Of a stretch of 64,000 bases of DNA, positions 51,556-59,997 are shown in pieces. The DNA is taken from NCBI RefSeq assembly GCF_004339525.1, contig NZ_SMGE01000001.1, forward strand, positions 3,596,001-3,660,000, written 5' to 3'. Below the pieces are notes generated by a model that was given only the letters and a program-made list of their open reading frames with translations, had not been told where the DNA came from and ran no database searches. The stretch is from Flavobacterium sp. 90 (lineage in GTDB: Bacteria > Bacteroidota > Bacteroidia > Flavobacteriales > Flavobacteriaceae). Position 1 is the stretch's first letter; each line of letters begins with the position of its first letter. Position numbers and translations under genes: made by a program.

Positions 51556-52782
51556 TTAAACAGCGTTTTGGCTAACATTTGGAACCTCAGGAAAAGAATC
51601 TTTCAGTGCAGTTTCAACGTCTTCTGCAGGATAAATTAGCTTTGTAGTAACTTCCATTTTTATATTCTTTCCTTCAATTCCGCTAAAAGCTAATGTGCGT
51701 TCCCATCCGGTTGTTAGCATACCATCTTCCTGACCTAAATCTACACACGTTACATAATCTGTGTAATTGTAAGGTTTTAAAGGTTGCGAAAACAAGCTGT
51801 TTACAGCATTATGTCCAGCCCATTTTCCTAAGAACATGGAGAATTGACAAGCCATAAGCGAATTATTACCTTCATCATCAATAGGAATATTAGCAACATC
51901 TCCAGCTGCGATTACATTGTCATATTCTTCTAACTGAAGATATTTATTTACATGAAGACGTCCCAGTTTATCTTTTTCTCCTTTAAAGAAATTACAAAGC
52001 GAACTTGCAACTAATCCAACAGTCGAAATAACTGTTTGCGAAGGAATAAATGTACCATCACTTAGGGTTGCTCCATTGGAAGTCACGCCAGCCAATGAAA
52101 CTCCTGTTGCAATAGTAACGTCTTTCGATTCTAATGTTTTTATAACGTAATCCTGCGCTTCAGCTGAATAATAGTTTCCTACTTTATCAGCTTTTTCGAT
52201 AAGTACTACTTTAAAATCAATTGGTTTCTGATCCTGTTCCCTTAATATTTTCAAGGCTTTTTCTTTAATAACAGTCACTACTTCAAGGCCTGTTAATCCG
52301 CTTCCGGCAACGACAAAAGTTGTAGCGCCATCGCCATCAAATTTTTTACTTGCTAATTGCGATAAATGATCTTCAAGTCTTTGAGCGCCATTGAATGTGT
52401 CGACATTAAAAGTGTTTTCGATTCCCGGAATGTTTATCGCTTTTAAAACACTTCCCGAAGATAAAATTAGGTAATCGTAGTTCAAAATTCTTGAACCATG
52501 ATTTGTCGCAACCGTTACGAGATTTTGTTCCGGATCGATAATTTCTGCTTTACCAATGATGAATTTAATATTTAATGGCTTGAAATATTTTTTTAATTCA
52601 ACTCTTAACCCTTCTAATGAAACTTCATATAATCTTGGACGAATCGTTAGATATTCATCCATATTCACTAAAGTCACCTCAAGTTCATTTTCCTTTTGTA
52701 ATTCACGACTTTGTCTAATAGCGCTTAAAGCACTCCAAAAACCTGCGAATCCTCCGCCGATAATTAATAATTGTTTTTTCAT
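51556..52782 (-). CDS. NAD(P)/FAD-dependent oxidoreductase, NDH-2-like
   Basis: A 408-aa flavoprotein. The FAD Rossmann motif is IIGGGFAGFWSALSA (residue 6), the NAD motif is FVVAGSGLTGLEVV (about residue 156), and the FAD-closing motif is VIAAGDVANIP (about residue 290). The architecture is that of type II NADH dehydrogenases, which pass electrons from NADH to quinone. The C-terminal membrane-anchoring helix of classical NDH-2 is not obvious, so it could be another pyridine-nucleotide oxidoreductase. It is co-directional with the Rrf2 gene, which suggests redox or nitrosative control. Confidence 0.87.
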   Translation of the reverse strand: MKKQLLIIGGGFAGFWSALSAIRQSRELQKENELEVTLVNMDEYLTIRPRLYEVSLEGLRVELKKYFKPLNIKFIIGKAEIIDPEQNLVTVATNHGSRILNYDYLILSSGSVLKAINIPGIENTFNVDTFNGAQRLEDHLSQLASKKFDGDGATTFVVAGSGLTGLEVVTVIKEKALKILREQDQKPIDFKVVLIEKADKVGNYYSAEAQDYVIKTLESKDVTIATGVSLAGVTSNGATLSDGTFIPSQTVISTVGLVASSLCNFFKGEKDKLGRLHVNKYLQLEEYDNVIAAGDVANIPIDDEGNNSLMACQFSMFLGKWAGHNAVNSLFSQPLKPYNYTDYVTCVDLGQEDGMLTTGWERTLAFSGIEGKNIKMEVTTKLIYPAEDVETALKDSFPEVPNVSQNAV

Positions 52783-52842
52783 TTTATTTATAGATAATTA
52801 CGATAATAATTGTCGCAAATTAAAGCATAATAATCTTACAAA

Positions 52843-52858
52843 ATAAGTTTATTCTTAT
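52843..52858 (-). promoter_or_regulatory. Candidate operator dyad upstream of the NDH-2/Rrf2 operon
   Basis: ATAAG-TTTATT-CTTAT, 16-bp dyad, about 60 bp before the NDH-2 ATG. It is the only clear dyad in the gap and a plausible Rrf2 site, but AT-rich sequence makes chance dyads common. Confidence 0.35.
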
Positions 52859-53008
52859 ATTTTTAAATTATTAATTTTAAAAATATAGCTAAATACCTAT
52901 AAATTAATGAAAAGGAAATTGAAAAAAATGAAAGATTTTGATTGTCTATTTTGAGAAAAGGGTTTGAAATTGATTTTTTAGATTAAAGTTCTAAGATTTT
53001 AGAGCAAT

Positions 53009-53048
53009 AAAAAAACGGCAATTACAAATAAATGTAGTTGCCGTTTTT
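53009..53048 (-). terminator. Rho-independent terminator of ndpA
   Basis: AAAAAACGGCAATTACA pairs with TGTAGTTGCCGTTTTTT (one G-U) across a short loop. On the minus strand a T-run follows. It lies 33 bp past the stop. Confidence 0.88.
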
Positions 53049-53081
53049 TGTTTTAAGTAAGTAATAGAAAATGAATAACTC

Positions 53082-54140
53082 TTAGCTTTTTTCTTCTTTA
53101 TTGAAATAAACTAAGTAGTAATACATTTGTTTTTCTTCATCCCAGCCTTTTTCAACAAATTTTTCTGCGCTTTCAGGATTGATAAAATCCATTTTAATCT
53201 GAATATGAGTATCTAGATTAATAACGTTTTTAATCGATTTTCTTGCGTCAGAAACTGCTGCGTTGGCAATAGGGAATGAGGTTACATCTTCGATGCTGTA
53301 TTTTTCTCCTTTATCAACTTTATAGTTTTTGAATTCAGGAATTAAGTCTGGATTGTCTAATACTTCATTCAGGAAATTTTGCTCTTCAAACTGATCGTTT
53401 TTAGCGAAATAATTCACAGAACGGTTCATGAACATTACTTCTTCTTTTTTGTCTTCTGCAGGTAAAACAACATCTTTAGCAAAGTTTTGACAGAATTTCA
53501 AGTATTTTTTAGTGATGAAGTTTTCATCTTCAAAAGCATCAACTGATAAAAAGTGCTCTAACCAATAACGCGCGTCATAACGGTTGCTATCTACAGTTAG
53601 AATTTTGTATCCTTCTTCTTTTTTGTAGTTAAAAATCAAACAGCCTTTATCTAATTTGCTTAGGTTGATACCTTGTTGCAAGATCATTTCAAGATTACTG
53701 TTTTTCTCTTCAAATTGTAAAAAGTCAGCTTGTAACTCACTTTTAAAAATCCCGATTGCGTCAACAACATTATTGTCAATACTTAGATTTGTTAAATAAG
53801 TTACATAAACCTCTCCGTTTTTAATGTGCGGATGATTTGATTGCTCGAATAAATGTGTCGTGATTCTTTTTGAAACCTCCTGTAAATTGCCCGGATTATT
53901 AAAAATCTCAGTAGCATATTTAAACATGTCGTTATAATCCAAATCGACTTCGTGCGCAAACTGATAATAGTTTTCTTCTTTCTCTCTAAAAGGCTTAAAA
54001 AAGTATTCTTTTATCAAAGGCACAATTTCATCATTTAGATTAAATGGTTGTTCTGATAAAAAAATCGCTTCGTTCCTGCTTTTATTTCCTACGCGGTGTA
54101 TCGCAAGCGTCTCGATGTGGGTGTTGAAAAGGTTGATCAT
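53082..54140 (-). CDS. 37-kDa nucleoid-associated protein (NdpA-like)
   Basis: A 352-aa cytoplasmic protein matching the NdpA/YejK family. The start INLFNTHIETLAIHRVGNKSRNEAIFLSEQPFNL, the middle GEVYVTYLTNLSIDNNVVDAIGIFKSE, and KGCLIFNYKKEEGYKILTVDSNR are characteristic. The family binds DNA non-specifically in the nucleoid; its exact role is unclear. The AT-rich leader contains the left arm of the inverted repeat around the next gene. The length is near the family's usual 335-350 aa. Confidence 0.88.
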   Translation of the reverse strand: MINLFNTHIETLAIHRVGNKSRNEAIFLSEQPFNLNDEIVPLIKEYFFKPFREKEENYYQFAHEVDLDYNDMFKYATEIFNNPGNLQEVSKRITTHLFEQSNHPHIKNGEVYVTYLTNLSIDNNVVDAIGIFKSELQADFLQFEEKNSNLEMILQQGINLSKLDKGCLIFNYKKEEGYKILTVDSNRYDARYWLEHFLSVDAFEDENFITKKYLKFCQNFAKDVVLPAEDKKEEVMFMNRSVNYFAKNDQFEEQNFLNEVLDNPDLIPEFKNYKVDKGEKYSIEDVTSFPIANAAVSDARKSIKNVINLDTHIQIKMDFINPESAEKFVEKGWDEEKQMYYYLVYFNKEEKS

Positions 54141-54148
54141 ATTTAAAG

Positions 54149-54182
54149 GTGCTGAGGTTCTGAGTTGCTAAGGTTCTGAGGT
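54149..54182. repeat. Family C repeat, left arm bracketing the four-helix-bundle gene
   Basis: GGTGCTGAGGTTCTGAGTTG continuing CTAAGGTTCTGAGG. An inverted copy lies at 54608-54641, so the small gene 54184-54543 sits between the arms. Confidence 0.7.
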
Positions 54183-54183
54183 T

Positions 54184-54543
54184 TTAGTTTCTATCTTTAA
54201 TTTTCTTTATAAATGAAACTAACATTCTCTCTACTTCTCGACTGTCCTCATATAAATTATTAAATTCTTGTTCGTTAAGATAGGTTATATTTTTTGCAAT
54301 TTCTAATTGAGTCTGCATTTCAAATAAAGAACCTACTGAAATATTTAAAAAGCGTAAAAAATCTTTGTCACTTTCTCGTCCGGAACCTTCAGCAATATTG
54401 CTTGAAATTGAAACGGAACTACGTCTTATCTGTGACGTTAATCCGAAGATTTCTTCTTTTGGAAATTTGTTTGTTGAAAAATAGATTTTAGTAATCAAGC
54501 TCATTGATTTCTGCCAGATTAAAAGTTTTCGAAAATCACTCAT
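54184..54543 (-). CDS. Four-helix bundle protein (23S rRNA intervening-sequence family)
   Basis: A 119-aa helical protein. The motifs FRKLLIWQKSMSLITKIY, FPKEEIFGLTSQIRRSSVSISSNIAEGSGR and FLRFLNISVGSLFEMQTQLEIA are diagnostic of the IVS/four-helix-bundle family (TIGR02436 type). Members are known from intervening sequences of 23S rRNA and also as free-standing genes; here no rRNA is present. The gene lies exactly between inverted family C repeats (54149-54182 and 54608-54641), as if the repeat pair carries it. Function is unknown; the pentameric fold is thought to bind nucleic acid. Confidence 0.92.
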   Translation of the reverse strand: MSDFRKLLIWQKSMSLITKIYFSTNKFPKEEIFGLTSQIRRSSVSISSNIAEGSGRESDKDFLRFLNISVGSLFEMQTQLEIAKNITYLNEQEFNNLYEDSREVERMLVSFIKKIKDRN

Positions 54544-54607
54544 TTTTATTTTTATTTAATCTGATAAAATTAATAAAAAAAAATAAGATAAATCCTTCAA
54601 AATAAAA

Positions 54608-54641
54608 ACTTAGAACCTTAGCAACTCAGAACCTAAGAACC
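54608..54641. repeat. Family C repeat, right inverted arm
   Basis: CTTAGAACCTTAGCAACTCA followed by GAACCTAAGAACC; its reverse complement matches the left arm at 54149-54182 over about 33 bp with few differences. Confidence 0.7.
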
Positions 54642-54649
54642 TCAAAAAA

Positions 54650-55192
54650 TTAATTCCAGTTCTCCTCAAATCCATAATCTTCAAAGCTATCGTCTCCTTC
54701 GAACATGTCAAGATCGTCTTCGTCTAAGTCGTCTTCAAATTCTCCGTAAATGTCATTGTGCATATCATCTGCTTCGAAGTTTTTTTCTAATGCTTCATCA
54801 GGCATTTCTCCGTGTGAGAATAAAGTTTCAGGGTAAGGAGCTCCTGCAATTTGATCTTCAATAGCGGCAAGTTCAACTAAGAAAGTCCACATATTAATGA
54901 AATCGTACACGTAGATGATTTTGGTATTTTCTTTATCCAGGATAGAAGACAATGGATAATCGCCCATAGTTCGTTGCTCACCGGGAACATCGCCAGTATC
55001 AAAAAGTGGAATTTCATCTTCCTGATTCCAAGTTTCATCGCAGGTATAAAACGAAGCTACTTCCATTCCGTCAAAACCAAAAGCGTTGAAGATAGCATTG
55101 TGTAAATCCTCAAGAGTATCGTCTTCAAGAATAGCAATGTCTCTAAAAATATCTTCTTCGGCGTCTAGAATTACTCTAAATTTATAAACCAT
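54650..55192 (-). CDS. Plasmid pRiA4b ORF-3-like protein
   Basis: A 180-aa cytoplasmic protein. The N-terminal 120 residues (YKFRVILDAEEDIFRDIAILEDDTLEDLHNAIFNAFGFDG ... ASFYTCDETWNQEDEIPL ... IIYVYDFINMWTFLVEL) match the PRiA4_ORF3/IS1096 TnpR-passenger domain. The C-terminal 60 residues are extremely acidic (EFEDDLDEDDLDMFEGDDSFED). The domain is common in Bacteroidota chromosomes, usually without a transposon. No function is established. There is no transposase here, so a mobile role is not supported. Confidence 0.85.
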   Translation of the reverse strand: MVYKFRVILDAEEDIFRDIAILEDDTLEDLHNAIFNAFGFDGMEVASFYTCDETWNQEDEIPLFDTGDVPGEQRTMGDYPLSSILDKENTKIIYVYDFINMWTFLVELAAIEDQIAGAPYPETLFSHGEMPDEALEKNFEADDMHNDIYGEFEDDLDEDDLDMFEGDDSFEDYGFEENWN

Positions 55193-55331
55193 AATCTTTG
55201 TTTTTATTGAAAGGTCAAAGGTAAAATATAAAAAACGAAATACGAATTGTGATTTACGATTTGTTGAAAAGATTTTTATTTATCGGGATGAGAGGAGTCG
55301 TTGTCTAATTAACAAACTTTTCGGCTAGTTT

Positions 55332-55415
55332 GTCATTGCGAGGAACGAAGCAACCACACTAGAAAGAAATGCAAAATGATTCAGCAAGTGAGATTGCTTC
55401 GTTCCTCGCAATGAC
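55332..55415. repeat. Dispersed palindromic element, family A, near-perfect copy
   Basis: GTCATTGCGAGGAACGAAGC with its exact complement GCTTCGTTCCTCGCAATGAC at the other end; arms of about 22 bp without mismatch and a 40-nt interior. The best-preserved member of the family in this window. Confidence 0.85.
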
Positions 55416-55424
55416 AAGGCAAAA

Positions 55425-56024
55425 TCACCTCCCAATCAATCTTTTTCTAATCTTATGATAACGTTTATGATAAGTACTATGACTAGGATAACTTCTGGTT
55501 GAAGTCATATTATTAAAAATTAAAGCAGTAAGAAGTAAAATCAAAGTCCCCACTAAAACCGGTGATATCACATACAAATATCCTAGAGCTTTTACTTTTT
55601 CTGTGCCAATAACCGCAATTAATGCCGTTGCGCCTCCCGGCGGGTGAAGTGTTTTTGTGATTTGCATAGCAATTATAGCAAACGAAACTGCTAATGGCGC
55701 CGCGATCCATATAATATCCGGTGCAAGTTTATGAACTGTAACCCCTATAAAAGCAGAAATTACGTGTCCACCAACTAAATTTCTTGGTTGCGAAAACGGA
55801 CTTTGGATAATTCCATAAACTAATACACTCGAAGCTCCAAAAGAACCAATTAAATACACCGCGTCATTTCCTGAAAAATGAATGGACTGTACATAAGCGA
55901 GAATTCCAATTCCAACAAACGAACCTATAAACGACCAAAAATGTTCTTTAGAGTCTATTAAAGTTTCTTTATAAAGAATATATCGTGTTTTGCGGTAGCT
56001 TCTTTTAATTTTAGGAGTGGGCAT
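55425..56024 (-). CDS. HPP-family integral membrane protein
   Basis: A 199-aa membrane protein with four hydrophobic helices (about residues 28-47, 54-72, 100-120, 142-168). The name-giving motif is visible in ITKTLHPPGGATALIAVIG, together with FGASSVLVYGIIQSPFSQPRNLVGGHVISAFIGV. HPP proteins are nitrite transporters in plant and cyanobacterial cases; here the cargo is unproven. It lies 40 bp downstream of the ClC gene and in the same direction, so an anion-transport pair is possible. Confidence 0.88.
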   Translation of the reverse strand: MPTPKIKRSYRKTRYILYKETLIDSKEHFWSFIGSFVGIGILAYVQSIHFSGNDAVYLIGSFGASSVLVYGIIQSPFSQPRNLVGGHVISAFIGVTVHKLAPDIIWIAAPLAVSFAIIAMQITKTLHPPGGATALIAVIGTEKVKALGYLYVISPVLVGTLILLLTALIFNNMTSTRSYPSHSTYHKRYHKIRKRLIGR

Positions 56025-56064
56025 AATGTAATGTGGTATTTTACTTGAAGAAGTGTTTAAAATG

Positions 56065-57345
56065 TTATTTAATTAAGCTTGGAGAATAACTATATACGGT
56101 ATAAGGATAAATCATTTTCGCGGTATATTTAGAAATTAAACAAACTACTAAAATTGGTAAAAATAAAGTGTAATCATTTGTTAGTCCACAAACCAGGAAT
56201 ATGGCTGTAAAAGGCGCATGAATACTGGCACTTAATACTGCAGCCATTCCAATAATCATAAAATTAACCGGAATTACATTTACATGGAAAAAGCTATTTA
56301 AAACGGATGCCAGCAATAAACCTAAAAATGCGCCAATAAAAAGACTTGGAGCAAAAACGCCGCCATCGCCCCCAGAAGCCAGTGTTACCGAAGTTACAAT
56401 TGGTTTTAAAATCAAAATTCCAATAAAAGTTAATGCTAAAGTAAGTGTTAACGGAATTTTACTTGTGTTGCCAAAGATTCCTTTTATAGCGTGATATCCT
56501 TCTCCGTATAGTTGTGGAAAAACGAATAAAGAAACGCTCAAAACTACTGAACCAATTAGTATTTTGTAATAATGAGTGTCAATTTTTCCGAATTGAGATT
56601 TGAAAAATAATACACATCTTGTTAAGTAAACCGAGTTCATTCCGGCTAAAATTCCTAAAAGAATAAAATACGGAATTGCTTTTAAATGCCAGGTTGTAAT
56701 AGATACTGTAAACAATGGTTCTTCTTTTAAAATAGAAAGTAAACCAAAGGCAATTGAAACAGCGATTACATTTGAAATAATAAAAGCTCGCGTTACTTTT
56801 CGAGAAATAACTTCAAGAGCAAACAAAACTCCGGCAATTGGACTGCTGAATAAAGCCGTAACCCCGGCAGCAACTCCCGCACAAATTAATTCGGTTTTGT
56901 ATTGTCTGAAGATGTTTTCTTTTTGCTGTGCTACAGAACCAATTGTTGCAGAAGCTACAACGGTAGAAACCTCAATTCCGGTAGAACCTCCAAAAGCAAC
57001 CGTTATTAATCCGTTTATAAAGTGAGATGGAATTTTATAAGAAGGTAAATTTTTTGAAGTCGATTTTGTACTTTCAAAAACCTCTTTAATTCCTTTGTTT
57101 TCTTTTTTCTTAAAAAGATAATGTCTTAAAAAATAAATTACAGATAATCCAAAAACAGGGAAGAGAATATACAATAATGGATGTACAGTAACTTCATGAA
57201 AAAAGATTTCTTCGTAGTATTCTGTGATTTTTTTTAGTGAAATTCCGAGAAAGGCAGAAAGGAAGCCAATTAAAATAGATACAATAACTAATTTTCGGAA
57301 TTTGATAAATTGATGATTTTTTTTGATTTGCGCCGTTTTGTTCAT
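56065..57345 (-). CDS. ClC-family chloride channel / H+-coupled antiporter
   Basis: A 426-aa membrane protein. ATG at 57345 (MNKTAQIKKNHQF) is chosen; the longer frame to 57393 would need a TTG. ClC motifs are present: FGGSTGIEVSTV (with the external gate Glu of the GxExP position), FSSPIAGVLFALEVI, and GDGGVFAPSLFIGAFLG (the GxFxP motif). About ten or more hydrophobic helices are present. No CBS domains are present, as in bacterial ClcA. The gate Glu argues for Cl-/H+ exchange rather than a pure channel. It is 40 bp from the HPP gene. Confidence 0.92.
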   Translation of the reverse strand: MNKTAQIKKNHQFIKFRKLVIVSILIGFLSAFLGISLKKITEYYEEIFFHEVTVHPLLYILFPVFGLSVIYFLRHYLFKKKENKGIKEVFESTKSTSKNLPSYKIPSHFINGLITVAFGGSTGIEVSTVVASATIGSVAQQKENIFRQYKTELICAGVAAGVTALFSSPIAGVLFALEVISRKVTRAFIISNVIAVSIAFGLLSILKEEPLFTVSITTWHLKAIPYFILLGILAGMNSVYLTRCVLFFKSQFGKIDTHYYKILIGSVVLSVSLFVFPQLYGEGYHAIKGIFGNTSKIPLTLTLALTFIGILILKPIVTSVTLASGGDGGVFAPSLFIGAFLGLLLASVLNSFFHVNVIPVNFMIIGMAAVLSASIHAPFTAIFLVCGLTNDYTLFLPILVVCLISKYTAKMIYPYTVYSYSPSLIK

Positions 57346-57490
57346 CAGAAGTGATCGCACTTTTTTTATGCGGATTACAAAATTAAGAATCAAATTCGGT
57401 TTTTAATAGAAAAAACGCAATATAATGTGTTAAAACTGATAAAAACAGGAAAATTCTTTCAGTGTGTTTTTCTTTGAATGTCGCTTATTT

Positions 57491-57628
57491 TAGGTTCAAA
57501 GAGACAAAGTTGCAAAGTTTTATTAAAATAATAATATAAAAGCATGTTTGTGATTTCTCCTTTTATCGAAATGACATAAAGTGAGAAAACCTTTGTCCCT
57601 TTGAACCTTTGTAACTCTGAACCTTTAC
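57491..57628. repeat. Inverted 'AGGTTCAAAG' repeat pair with partial family A copy inside
   Basis: AGGTTCAAAGAGACAAAGTT (57491 on) has its near complement AACCTTTGTCCCTTTGAACC at 57590 on. A half copy of family A (GATTTCTCCTTTTATCGAAA near 57551) sits between. A related word, ACCTTTGTCCCTATGCC, is found near 41161. No gene is seen in this 286-bp gap. Confidence 0.6.
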
Positions 57629-57631
57629 CCC

Positions 57632-58021
57632 CTATCTCTCATAAAACTCTATTGGCAACAAATCAGGATCGGCAATAAAAGTGAATCGTTTTTCAGTGGT
57701 TTCATCGATTCTTATAGGTTCTGATTCGATGTTTTTCGTATCCAAAAAAGCGATAGTTTCTTCTAAATTTATGACTTCAAAAGCCAAATGACGCAATCCA
57801 ACAGCTTCAGGTCTTGAAGGTCTTTTTGGCGGATTTGGAAACGAGAATAATTCGACTACATAAGTGCCGTTTAATGCTAAATCAAGTTTGTACGATTGAC
57901 GTTCTTCGCGATAAATTTCTCTGATAATTGTTAAACCTAAAACTTCTGTATAGAAAGTTTTAGATTTTTGATAATCGGAGCATAAAATGGCAATATGGTG
58001 AACTTTATTTAAAGTAAGCAT
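57632..58021 (-). CDS. VOC-family protein (glyoxalase-I-like, YaeR/SMU1112c type)
   Basis: A 129-aa single-module metalloprotein. Motifs: VHHIAILCSDYQKSKTFYTEVLGL, DLALNGTYVVELFSFPNPPKRPSRPEAVGLRHLAFEV, and FTFIADPDLLPIEFYE. Likely metal ligands are His9, Glu57, His75 and Glu127. The family includes a putative lyase/glyoxalase of unknown substrate. Its ATG overlaps the upstream stop codon (TAATG), so it is translationally coupled to the acetyltransferase. Confidence 0.9.
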   Translation of the reverse strand: MLTLNKVHHIAILCSDYQKSKTFYTEVLGLTIIREIYREERQSYKLDLALNGTYVVELFSFPNPPKRPSRPEAVGLRHLAFEVINLEETIAFLDTKNIESEPIRIDETTEKRFTFIADPDLLPIEFYER

Positions 58022-58593
58022 TATGAATTTGATTCAGGTTCTTGGTTTAATTTTCTAATTACTTTCGCTGGATTTCCAACAGCTAATGAATTGTCCGGAA
58101 TGTCTTTTGTAACCACAGATCCGGCACCAATAACACATCCTTTTCCTATCGTTACGCCGGGGCAAATTACAGAATTTCCGCCAATCCAGCAATCGTCGCC
58201 AATTGTAACCGGATAAGCATTCTCGAGTGTTTTTCTTAATTCGGCGTCAAGCGGATGAGAAGCGGTATAAATTTGAACATTTGGTGCAATAAATACGTTT
58301 GAGCCAATATTTACAGGAGCACAATCCAGAACAACACAATTTACATTAAAATAAACATTATCACCACAAGTTATGTTATAACCATAATCGCAATGAAACG
58401 GAGGTTCGATATAAAAACCCTTACCAACATTTGGGATTAATTCGGCTAGAATTTCTTTTGCTTTTTTCGTCAAACGATATTCTACAACGTTTAAACGATG
58501 GAGTAGATTTTTAGCTTTTCGGCGGTCTTTTACTAAAACAGGATCTCCTGCAACATAATATTCTCCTGAGATCATTTTTTCTTTTTCTGTCAT
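58021..58593 (-). CDS. Sugar O-acetyltransferase (maltose/galactoside acetyltransferase type)
   Basis: A 190-aa trimeric left-handed beta-helix acetyltransferase. The MTEKEKMISGEYYVAGDPVL start is chosen at 58593; an ATG 12 bp further upstream is possible. The hexapeptide repeats (VNIGSNVFIAPNVQI, VTIGDDCWIGGNSVICPGVTIGKGCVIGAGSVVTKDIPDNSLAVGNPAKVI) and the catalytic His in YTASHPLD are visible. It transfers acetyl from acetyl-CoA to sugar hydroxyls. It sits between YCII and VOC genes with overlapping or touching ends, so the three form an operon. Confidence 0.93.
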   Translation of the reverse strand: MTEKEKMISGEYYVAGDPVLVKDRRKAKNLLHRLNVVEYRLTKKAKEILAELIPNVGKGFYIEPPFHCDYGYNITCGDNVYFNVNCVVLDCAPVNIGSNVFIAPNVQIYTASHPLDAELRKTLENAYPVTIGDDCWIGGNSVICPGVTIGKGCVIGAGSVVTKDIPDNSLAVGNPAKVIRKLNQEPESNS

Positions 58594-58605
58594 TATATAA
58601 AGCAT

Positions 58606-59064
58606 TTACATTTTAGTCTTGGCAATTTTTTCATGTATTTTTAAAGTTTCCTGCAAAGCTGCAGATGAATACCAAGGTGTTAATTCGGCTTCGAGTAATT
58701 TCGCCTGTATTGCAGGATCTGTGGCAACTAGAGCTTGTGCTTCTTCAATAGTTTCAACATTAAAAATATAGATTCCTCTATAATTTCTGTCATTTTTCAT
58801 AAAAGGTCCGGCCACGACAAGTTTTCCTTCTTTGGCTAATTTTCCAATGTTGGCCATATGACCTTCAAATAATTTCTTAGTTTCTTCTTTAGATGCCGTT
58901 GTATTTGTTCCCGATTTCAAAAGACAAAACACATATTTCTTCATTCCATATTCGTCAGCGTGTAATGATTTTGCCAGATTTTCGTCGAATTTCACTTCAG
59001 TTTCCTGAGAAAATCCTAGAAGACTTATCAATAAAAAAGCGAGTAATAGTATTGATTTTTTCAT
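58606..59064 (-). CDS. Secreted YCII-related protein
   Basis: A 152-aa protein with a signal peptide ending near LLGFSQ. The YCII-like ferredoxin fold spans about residues 40-140 (MKKYVFCLLKSGTN, HMANIGKLAKEGKLVVAGPFM, IYIFNVETIEEAQALVATDPAIQAKLLEAELTPWYS). It retains the Asp-Pro and the His of the family, but the exported form is less common. It is first in a three-gene unit with the acetyltransferase and VOC genes. Function is unknown. Confidence 0.85.
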   Translation of the reverse strand: MKKSILLLAFLLISLLGFSQETEVKFDENLAKSLHADEYGMKKYVFCLLKSGTNTTASKEETKKLFEGHMANIGKLAKEGKLVVAGPFMKNDRNYRGIYIFNVETIEEAQALVATDPAIQAKLLEAELTPWYSSAALQETLKIHEKIAKTKM

Positions 59065-59117
59065 GTGAATATTTATATAAAAAAGATGGTTCCTATTTAA
59101 AAATAACTACCAGTTTT

Positions 59118-59368
59118 GTCATTCCGACGAAGGAGGAATCTCCGTAAGAAACTCCATAATCAGAATCGCCAATCTTTGTCGAGCTTCTCGTTGAGATTTC
59201 TCCTTCGTCGAAATGACAAAAATGCGAGTAAAATCCGTGTAAATCTGCGTTTTCGCAAAGCGAATCCGCGTCATCCGTGTTCAATATTGTCGCCAATCTT
59301 TGTCGAGTTTCTTGCGAAGATTTACTTCGTCTGTTCGCTATCGCTCGGGTCTCCTTCGTCGAAATGAC
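59118..59368. repeat. Intergenic block of family A and D repeats
   Basis: This 334-bp gap has no gene. Family A copies lie at 59118-59217 (GTCATTCCGACGAAGGAGGA ... TCCTTCGTCGAAATGAC) and a partial one at 59296-59368. Between them, at 59222-59282, are family D words (AAAATCCGTGTAAATCTGCG, CGAATCCGCGTCATCCGTG). Small open frames here are by-products of the repeats. Confidence 0.75.
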
Positions 59369-59398
59369 AAAATCTAAGCAGAAGCGGGATTTTATCTT

Positions 59399-59857
59399 TT
59401 ATAATAACTTCTTCAAAATAACAATCTGTCCTAGATGATAAACATCATGCTGAATGATTCCGTGGATATCTTCATAAAAATTATGATTATTATTTTGGTC
59501 TATTTTTTCAAAATCAGCATCATTAAAATCACTCAGACAAGCGCTCCATAATTCCTGTGATTTTGCCAGACTTTGCAGCGATTGTTCCCATGCAGGTTCA
59601 GACGAATCTAAAATTGGTACAAAATAATTATGATCAGGAGTTGTAATGATTTCTCCCTGAACACGTCTTAATATATTTCTTCTCCATTGAATTAGGTGAT
59701 TGACAATTTCCCAAATAGTATTTAAATTCGGATTGACTTTTTTATAAGCCTGAGCTGCAGTAACATCTTTTAAAGTATCTGCTAAAGTAACTTCAAGCCA
59801 CGGATTTCCATTGTAAATGGATTGATATAAATTTGAAACTCTTTTACTTTCTGACAT
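59399..59857 (-). CDS. DinB-family protein
   Basis: A 152-aa four-helix bundle of the DinB/YfiT metal-binding group. Likely metal His residues are in WEIVNHLIQWRRNI (His64), in HGIIQHDVYH (His135/139) and nearby. Family members act in bacillithiol-like thiol transfer or stress, but the role of Bacteroidota homologues is not established. It is a single gene upstream of a repeat block and divergent from the TonB receptor. Confidence 0.87.
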   Translation of the reverse strand: MSESKRVSNLYQSIYNGNPWLEVTLADTLKDVTAAQAYKKVNPNLNTIWEIVNHLIQWRRNILRRVQGEIITTPDHNYFVPILDSSEPAWEQSLQSLAKSQELWSACLSDFNDADFEKIDQNNNHNFYEDIHGIIQHDVYHLGQIVILKKLL

Positions 59858-59997
59858 AGTTAATAGTTTTTAGAAACATGTTAGCTAAGATACAAATAAG
59901 TATTTTACAACTCATCCTCGAAATTCTACAATTGGGTTATTTAATATTTTTTAACTTAGATTGTTAAAATACATTTGCCTCATCAAAACCAAATGTT

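Noticed and set aside
54650..55192. Evidence for an insertion sequence, because the protein belongs to the IS1096 passenger family
   Set aside because: No transposase or terminal repeats of an insertion sequence are present, and the family is common as an ordinary chromosomal gene in Bacteroidota.
57346..57393. N-terminal extension of the ClC protein from a TTG start
   Set aside because: A normal ATG at 57345 gives the expected cytoplasmic N-terminus; the extension adds only a basic stretch.
59093..59367. Small open frames on both strands in the repeat block
   Set aside because: Both are made of family A and D repeat sequence, overlap each other and have no similarity to proteins.
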